Assembly: GCA_027625915.1 (NCBI GenBank)
Contig: JANTQA010000070.1
Location: 8,065,001-8,129,000, forward strand
Direction: 5' to 3'
From: Anaeramoeba flamelloides
Taxonomy: Eukaryota > Metamonada > Anaeramoebidae
Length of the DNA: 64,000 nt
In this document: positions 58,306 through 64,000 of the stretch, in pieces
Position numbering within the stretch: the first letter of the stretch is position 1
Layout of the letters: every line of letters begins with the position of its first letter
Position numbers and translations under genes: made by a program
Notes under the pieces: model-generated
Told to the model about the DNA's origin: nothing
Databases searched by the model: none
What the model saw: the letters and a program-made list of their open reading frames with translations, nothing else

Positions 58306-58505
58306 CAGTCAGTTCCACTTTTAAGGTACAAAGTTTCTACAAAATTTAAGGAACATAATAATCTCATATTAAGGCAAATTATTTGTAATTTCTTTTTTTT
58401 TTTACAATTTGTTTTACTAGAATCCAAATTCGGTGCCTTAATTTGAGATTTTTTTTGTGCCTTAAATTTCGTTGAAAGTTTGTGTCTTAAAAGTGGAACT
58501 GACTG
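58306..58505. mobile_element. TA-flanked mariner-like MITE (copy 2), intact
   Basis: TA (58304-58305) then CAGTCAGTTCCACTTTTAAG; right end is CTTAAAAGTGGAACTGACTG then TA (58506-58507). About 27 bp of inverted repeat with two mismatches. The TA target and CAGT start fit Tc1/mariner-type mobilisation. 200 bp, no ORF. Confidence 0.88.
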
Positions 58506-58579
58506 TAATCACGGAGAGTGGAATTTTTATTTGTAATCGATAATAGTTCTATTGGCTTTTTGCTCATCCTGTGTATTCT

Positions 58580-58985
58580 TGGGAAAGTATTTCAAGTACC
58601 ATCAAGTGCCTAGGGTTTCTTGAGGTTTTCTGTTTATTTATGAAGTGTTCTAGGTTATTTTTACTTTTTGAAATAAACCGAAAATTTATTATAAATTTTC
58701 GGTTTATTTCGAAAAGTAAAAAAAAAACCTAACGAAAATCTATTGATTTTACAAATAAACAGAAAACTCAAGAAAAACTTACTGAACACTTAACAGATAA
58801 AACAGAAAACCCTAAGAAAATCATAAAGGCATTTTTTTTTAATTTAAGAAATTAAAAGTAAATTTTATTAATTTTCTTTTTATTTCTCAAATTAAAAAAA
58901 GCATACGGCGGTTTTCCGGAATTCGAAAGAATTTCGTAAAATCAAGGATTTTACTCAATTCTTTCAGATCCTGAAAAACCTAACG
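58580..58985. repeat. CCTAGG/AAAACCTC repeat family (copy 3)
   Basis: Begins AAGTACCATCAAGTGCCTAG followed by GTTTCTTGAGGTTTTCTG, and contains an inverted pair AAATAAACCGAAAATTTAT / ATAAATTTTCGGTTTATTT. Similar to 50100-50420. Confidence 0.6.
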
Positions 58986-59084
58986 ATAGCAGATAAATTT
59001 CTATTTGGTCATGAAAATGATAATATGATTTTTATATATATTTTAATTATTTTTCTTCTTCTCTTTTTATATTTGATAAATTTT

Positions 59085-59400
59085 CTTAAATTGCTCATTT
59101 CTTTTAATAAATAAATGATTAAATAAATCATTAGAGATTTCGGAATGAACCCAAATAAGGATAAAACTAAAAAAAAACTAGAAATCACAAAAGAAATTGT
59201 ATATCTAGTTATTTGGCTAGATGAATACAAGCATTTAAAGTTTAAGATCAATAAAGTTAAAGCTAATTTCAAAAAATTAATCAATATCCTATTACAAAAA
59301 AATTTTTTACCAAATAGATTAAAAAGTCGATTTTTTTATTGCCATTATACATATTCAATTACTATATAGATTGTAAATATTTCGAATGACACAAAAAGAT
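59085..59400 (+). mobile_element. Decayed LINE reverse-transcriptase fragment
   Basis: From 59130 the frame IRDFGMNPNKDK, then YLVIWLDEYKHLKFKINKVK, aligns with the segment just after the YADD box of the 52828-54150 LINE (IKRFGMNPHNKK, then YLGIWLEKNTHLEYNFKKVE). Upstream in-frame stops mark decay. Ends uncertain. Confidence 0.7.
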
Positions 59401-60379
59401 TAGAAATTAAATCTGTTTATAGACAAATAATAAATTTATATAATTTTTGTTAATCAATAGTAGAAAATGAAGAATAACATTTGGAAAAGTTTCATTATTC
59501 ATTACAATTTTTCAATTCACCAATTTGAGAAAAAGGTAAAAAAAAATTAAACCAATTTTGACTTGGAAACCATATTGACAATCAAAAGTACAATCAAATA
59601 TTATTCGAAAATATAAATAATTAAATACAAAAAGGATGATTACTATCAATAATATTTTTGATAATGGATATTTTCTGAGACAGTGATTAATTGTAAATTG
59701 GTCATTTTCTTGTACAATGACCCACAAAAGCACACACCATAATCTAATAACATAGTATCTAATAAGAGCAAAATTATCTCTTTTTAAAAGACTTTTTATT
59801 ATTACTCTTTATTTCTAAGGCGTAAAAATTGCATAACTGAGAAAACCAAATGAAATATCTTCATTAACATTGAAGTTGTTGTTTGAAATTTGAACACAAG
59901 TATTTAAGAAACTGAATTAAAGAGATACACCTTCAACTTCATGAAGTCTTTTTAATCCAAAAAAAAATTTTCAAATCAAGTATAATACCTAAAAGGTATT
60001 TGTACAAAATAATATTTTTTTTGTTTTAATATTAAATGTTTTTTTATCAAACTTAAATAAGCCAACTTTTAATGAAAATTTTGTGGGCCTACAAATGTAA
60101 TATTCTTTTTTTTCTTTTTTTTATAAATTTACTGAAAAATTACTTTACCTTTTCAAATGAAAAAAAATGAAAAATCCATTTTATAATTTTAGAAAATTGT
60201 AATTGTTGTTTTCTTTTAAGTTTCAATGCTAACTTTTGTCCAATTTTTATTTTTGCTTTAAATACAATAATTGATGTTAAAACACACATTAAACTATTAT
60301 TTTTAGAAGAATTTACACTTGCACACGGTCTCAGCAAAATGGAGATTGGAATTTAAATAATAACGATTAATCAGAACAA

Positions 60380-60890
60380 TGTAAAAAGGAGGGATAAAAG
60401 ATTTGGGTTCGAAAAGAATTCTTCAAAGAAACCTCAAATACTATCCTTTTATCTTGGTTAGAGCTCGTATGATCTTTTATCCAAAGATGAAAATTAATTT
60501 TTTTACGAAAAAAGGTATTTTTTGAAGTTTTTTTTGTTTTTTTTTTTTGTTCTACTATCAAACCATACCCAAACAAATATGCCTAAGAAAGAGATTTATT
60601 CAATTAGTTTTTTAGGTCATTTATTAGTACAAAGGCACTAATAACTCTGTAAAGTCCAATAATTTCCCCATAAATCAATACTACTTTTCATTTCAAGTTT
60701 GTGGGTATTTACAAAAGAACAAAAAAAAAAAACAAAAAAAACTTCAAAAAATACCTTTTTTCGTAAAAAAATTAATTTTCATCTTTGGATAAAAGATCAT
60801 ACGAGCTCTAACCAAGATAAAAGGGTAGTATCTGAGGTATACCTGAAGAATTTGTTTCGAAATTTCATCCTTCAATGATCATTTTTACGA
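60380..60890. repeat. Foldback element with arms of about 150 bp
   Basis: 60408-60549 and the reverse complement of 60716-60862 match nearly base for base over GATAAAAGATCATACGAGCT, AATTAATTTTCATCTTTGG and the AAAAAATACC block. The spacer of about 165 bp shows no ORF. Similarity becomes patchy outside these limits. Confidence 0.8.
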
Positions 60891-61533
60891 GAATATATGC
60901 AATTCAAAAGTTTCATCTTCAGGATAAAATGGTCCATTAAATTTTTATCTCAAAGTTCAAGAAAGAAAAGTTTTAATTAAATCTCTAGAAATACCATTTT
61001 CAATTGATAGTGTCCAGATCTTGGGGTTTTTTCAACAAATAATCCACAAAATATTCGGGAACTTGAAATAGAAAATTTTCATTTATTTCTCGGAAAAGAA
61101 CAATAATCTTCTTATGAGCAAAAGGTATTGTTTGTTGAGTTATTTTGATGATGTTTATCATTTTTTCATCGATTTAGTGAAACAGTCACAGAAAGGACTG
61201 TTTTTTTTAACTTCTTTTTGTTCTTGCAGTTTTTTTTCAATTGAAAGAAAATTAAAAATGATCGATCCAAACCATCAATTTAAAACAAAAGAATAACGAA
61301 CCTTTAAAAAAAGATCAAAGAAAAAAGTAAAAATGATTGTTTCGAAAATTGATTAGATATTCTTAAATTGATTATTTTGAAGAAAAAAGCAAAAACCGAA
61401 GGAACGAGAACGAAACTCTGTAGTTCCAAACTTCTTTGTCTTTTTTTTTTTTTTTATGTTGATGTTGTTTGGTTGGGTTTTGGATTTGGTATTTAAAAAA
61501 AAATTTACAAAACAAACAAACGAATTTGAAAAG
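60891..61533. other. Intergenic stretch downstream of TAF10
   Basis: No gene seen. The plus-strand frame 61114-61296 is low-complexity without relatives. T-run at 61441-61456. Confidence 0.45.
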
Positions 61534-62039
61534 TTAAAAGTCTCTTCTTGTAGTTTTTTTTCTTTTTCTTGTATTCCTATAAGTTTTTTTTGTTGCTAAT
61601 TGTTGTGGTTCAGGTTTTGGGATTTGGTTTTGTGTTAGTTTTCTTATTGTGTGTCCACTTTGTTTTAGTGATCCAATGAGATCTTCTGTTGTTAAGATTT
61701 TTGGTTGGTTTTCTTTTTTTTGTTGCTGGCTATTGTTTTGTTGGTTGAACGATCGAGGCAAAGGCTTTCGAGATTTGATTATGATCTCCTCCATAAATTT
61801 ACGTGTTGCGAGCCCAATTAACTTGACAACACGATCGTCTTTTTCATCAAACCCGTAGTGCCTTAAGAAATATTCTATTACGCTTTTTGGTAACTGTTTT
61901 TGAAATTATAAAAAAAGAAAAAAGAAAACAACGGTTGGTGGTTTATTAAATGAATAAACATAAAATAGAAAAAAAAAACAAGAATCTATACATAAGTTTC
62001 TTGTGTTTCTAAAAATTCTAGAAATTCTGTTGAGTCCAT
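61534..62039 (-). CDS. TAF10: TAF10, TFIID/SAGA histone-fold subunit, two exons
   Basis: TAF10 is a histone-fold subunit shared by TFIID and SAGA in RNA polymerase II initiation. Exon 1 is 62039-61992 (MDSTEFLEFLETQETY), intron 61894-61991 (GTATAG...ACAG, 98 nt), exon 2 is 61893-61534. Phase 0, about 135 residues. The short first exon was found by eye: human TAF10 has FL..LEDYTPTIPDAVTGYYL at the same place, and here the join reads FLETQETYLPKSVIEYFLRH. The fold then continues YGFDEKDDRVVKLIGLATRK (compare GFEASDPRIIRLISLAAQKF) and FMEEII. The second family block, TTEDLIGSLKQSGHTIRK, matches YTLTMEDLTPALSEYGINVK. The loop between them is Gln/Asn-rich and the C-terminus is a basic tail (RNTRKRKKTTRR), neither seen in human TAF10. 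Confidence 0.87.
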
Positions 62040-62108
62040 TCCAAATTAACAAAAGAAGTGTAAAAATAAGAAAATAACAAAAATAAATGATTGGAATATG
62101 TAAATTAA

Positions 62109-62560
62109 GGTTTACAATCCCTGAAATTTGAAAATAGATTATCTTGTATTTGGTGTGGAGACTTGTTATTTTGTTTTTTAGTTGATCGATCAAAGACTTT
62201 GTATTAATTTTAAAAGTGGTTCAAAAATGCAATTTTTTCAATATAATTTTTTTTTTTTTCCAAAAATTTGAATTGATTAGTTTAAAACTAATAAGATTAG
62301 AAGTTAAGTTATAAAAAAAGCGATTTTTGGGTTGTTGATTGAAATTTTTATTTTATGTTTTGTTTTATTTGGAGCTTTTAAAAAAAAAATTTTTTTTTGG
62401 TAATTGAGTAGATGAAGAAATAAATATGATAACCAACAACACAAAAATTAAAATTTAACCTTAAACACCTACCAATCTATTAATCTTACACTCTTCAATT
62501 TGGATTTCGGAAAAAAAAAAAATAAATTGTCAAAAATTGCCATTTTGAAACACTATTTCA
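62109..62560. mobile_element. 3'-decayed copy of the GGTTTACAATCCC TTAA MITE
   Basis: TTAA (62105-62108) then GGTTTACAATCCCTGAAATT, matching the left arm of 6420-6965; the inner right arm (CACCTACCAATCTATTAA, ACACTCTTCAAT, AATTGTCAAAAATTGCC) is kept to about 62555, after which the outer right arm is lost. Confidence 0.78.
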
Positions 62561-64000
62561 ACAATTGTGATTCACATTTAAATAAAAAATCGAAAAAAAA
62601 AAAATATATATCTTTGAATATTCAAGAACAATTAATAACTAAAATCTTATTTGTAATTTTCTTTTAAATCATTCTAAATATATAAAAACCTAATATTTTA
62701 AAAATTAAAAAACGATAAAACCAAAAACAAAAAATGATGATCCACAATTTTTTAAATGTATATTACAGAGTTTTTATTAATGAACTTTCACTGAAAAAAA
62801 GTTAAAAAAAGAAGATTTTTTGCTAATAATAAAATTATTTTTTAAAAGATATTACAGAGTTTCAATTTTCTTAGTGTTTATTTGTCTTTTCGGATATTTT
62901 TTTTCTTCTTCACATGATCTTTTGCAAAAAAAAAAAAAAGACAAAAAGACAGAAAAACAAATATTTGTTGAAATTTGTAAAAAAAACAAAAGAAAAACAA
63001 AAATGAAAGAAAAAGAAAAAGAAAAAGAAAAGGCAAAAAACAATTGTAAAATTAGAAAAAATATTATCGATCCAAAAATTTGAAATTATTTTTTTGATTA
63101 GAATGCAGGGATAAACTGTCAAAACAGCTTCTATTAACTTTAAAAAGTGGAGTCAAAATTTTTAAAAAATAGTTTAGTTTTAAAAATATTTTACTCAGCT
63201 AATAAAACTGAAATAGAGTAAAAAAATTCCTTATGATAATTATTGTAAAATCATAAAAAAAAAAATAAAATAAATGAAAAGAAGAAATTAATTAACTCCA
63301 AATAATAATCCAATAAATTATTACCAATCAATCCAATAAAAGGAATTTAAATACCCTTTTGATTATCAAAATCGTTAGAGTGGTATTAAAGATCTCAAAA
63401 ATAGTCAATTTTTTCAACAAATTTACAATTGAATTGATCAATCAAAGAAAAAAACCATACAAAAAGATGGTATTATAAAAACTGTTATTATGCTGAATAA
63501 TCCATTTTGTCTTTGATTTGTTTCTTTATTCTTTTTTTTAATTGTTCTTACTTTTCATTTTCAAGTTCGATTATTTTTCCCAATTCACAAGTGTATTGAT
63601 CTTTTTTCCCCACAATAAACTCAAATAAAGAATTTACTGGTATTTGAATTTTATGTGGGAATAAATTTTCACATCTTTTTCCATATTTTTCTTTGATAAA
63701 ATTGAGTTCTCAAAGAAAGTGGTCAGTTCCTATTTGAAATGACTTGTTTGAAAAAGAAAATTGAAAATGAAGTGAAAATGTTTTCCGACTTATAATTCAA
63801 ATATATGTATTGAAATACAATTTTTATTTGTTTAAAGAACAATCTTTAAAGAAGCCCACCGTTGGGGTATAACGAATCAAAACATTGTTGTGTTATATTC
63901 TTTATCTCTTGAGATCCAGAATTTCCATTAAATGTCAATTTTTTATCAATTGGAAATTCTTCCAGATCGAATTCCTAATGTTAATTGGTAACTATTTTCC
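62561..64000. other. Non-coding end of window
   Basis: Lys-rich open frame at 62820-63083 is an A-run artefact. One short inverted-repeat element at 63635-63807. Nothing else recognised. Confidence 0.45.
63635..63807. repeat. Short inverted-repeat element, TACTGGTATTT family (copy 3)
   Basis: Left end TACTGGTATTTGAATTTTAT and then AATTTTCACATC; right end GAAGTGAAAATGTTTTCC then TATAATTCAAATA. Same family as 20585-20752 and 38150-38320. Confidence 0.62.

Noticed and set aside
1-64000. CRISPR arrays, LTR elements, Polintons or other virus-like elements
   Set aside because: No regular direct-repeat arrays, long terminal repeats, integrase, capsid or polymerase-B motifs were seen; the only reverse transcriptase is of the LINE type.

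Overview
This window reads as nuclear DNA of a very AT-rich unicellular eukaryote. It carries nine recognisable eukaryotic genes or gene remnants, several with GT-AG introns, separated by long non-coding stretches full of small inverted-repeat transposons and LINE (non-LTR retrotransposon) debris. The gene set (eIF3h, SMNDC1/SPF30-like, NTHL1-like, 14-3-3, TAF10, a Patched/NPC1-type RND permease, a fimbrin fragment, a RasGAP-VPS9 protein) fits an amoeboid or flagellate protist. An Anaeramoeba-like or amoebozoan source is a guess from composition and Lys/Glu-rich linkers; no rRNA or other phylogenetic marker is present. Sense genes use the standard code. I saw no CRISPR array, tRNA, rRNA or virus-like/LTR element.

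Layout. 1-2191: transposon debris with a 5'-truncated LINE that still has its target-site duplication. 2192-3295 (+): eIF3h in two exons. 3296-7703: non-coding, with nested TTAA-flanked elements. 7704-8714 (-): SMNDC1-like double-Tudor protein. 8715-12035: non-coding with a large foldback. 12036-16089 (-): a coiled-coil, glutamate-dehydrogenase-like, coiled-coil and PH-domain locus, broken by small frame slips and a repeat-bearing gap. 17368-18771 (-): N-terminal part of a fimbrin/plastin gene with in-frame stops. 20887-30339 (+): RND permease in two exons separated by a 6.5 kb intron. 31689-32711 (+): endonuclease III homologue. 39633-41008 (+): 14-3-3 in three exons. 45642-55502 (-): a GAPVD1/RME-6-like RasGAP-VPS9 protein in three exons with a 6.2 kb intron. 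61534-62039 (-): TAF10 in two exons.

Functional threads. Housekeeping functions dominate: translation initiation, splicing, TFIID/SAGA, base-excision repair and phosphoprotein binding. Three loci touch membranes or the cytoskeleton: the RND permease, the RasGAP-VPS9 protein (a predicted Rab5-type exchange factor whose RasGAP arginine finger appears missing) and fimbrin. The most unusual locus is the GDH-like fusion: its nucleotide-binding glycine motif is lost, part of the substrate domain is duplicated, and it is flanked by coiled coils with a PH domain just downstream, so I infer a scaffold built on a dead enzyme.

Mobile DNA. At least three TTAA-flanked short-element families, one TA-flanked mariner-like family, a 1.2 kb element with TATCGCGAT-type internal repeats and a 6 bp target duplication, several foldbacks, other dispersed inverted-repeat families and at least four LINE fragments are visible. 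A 690-702 bp TTAA element has one copy inside each of the two giant introns.
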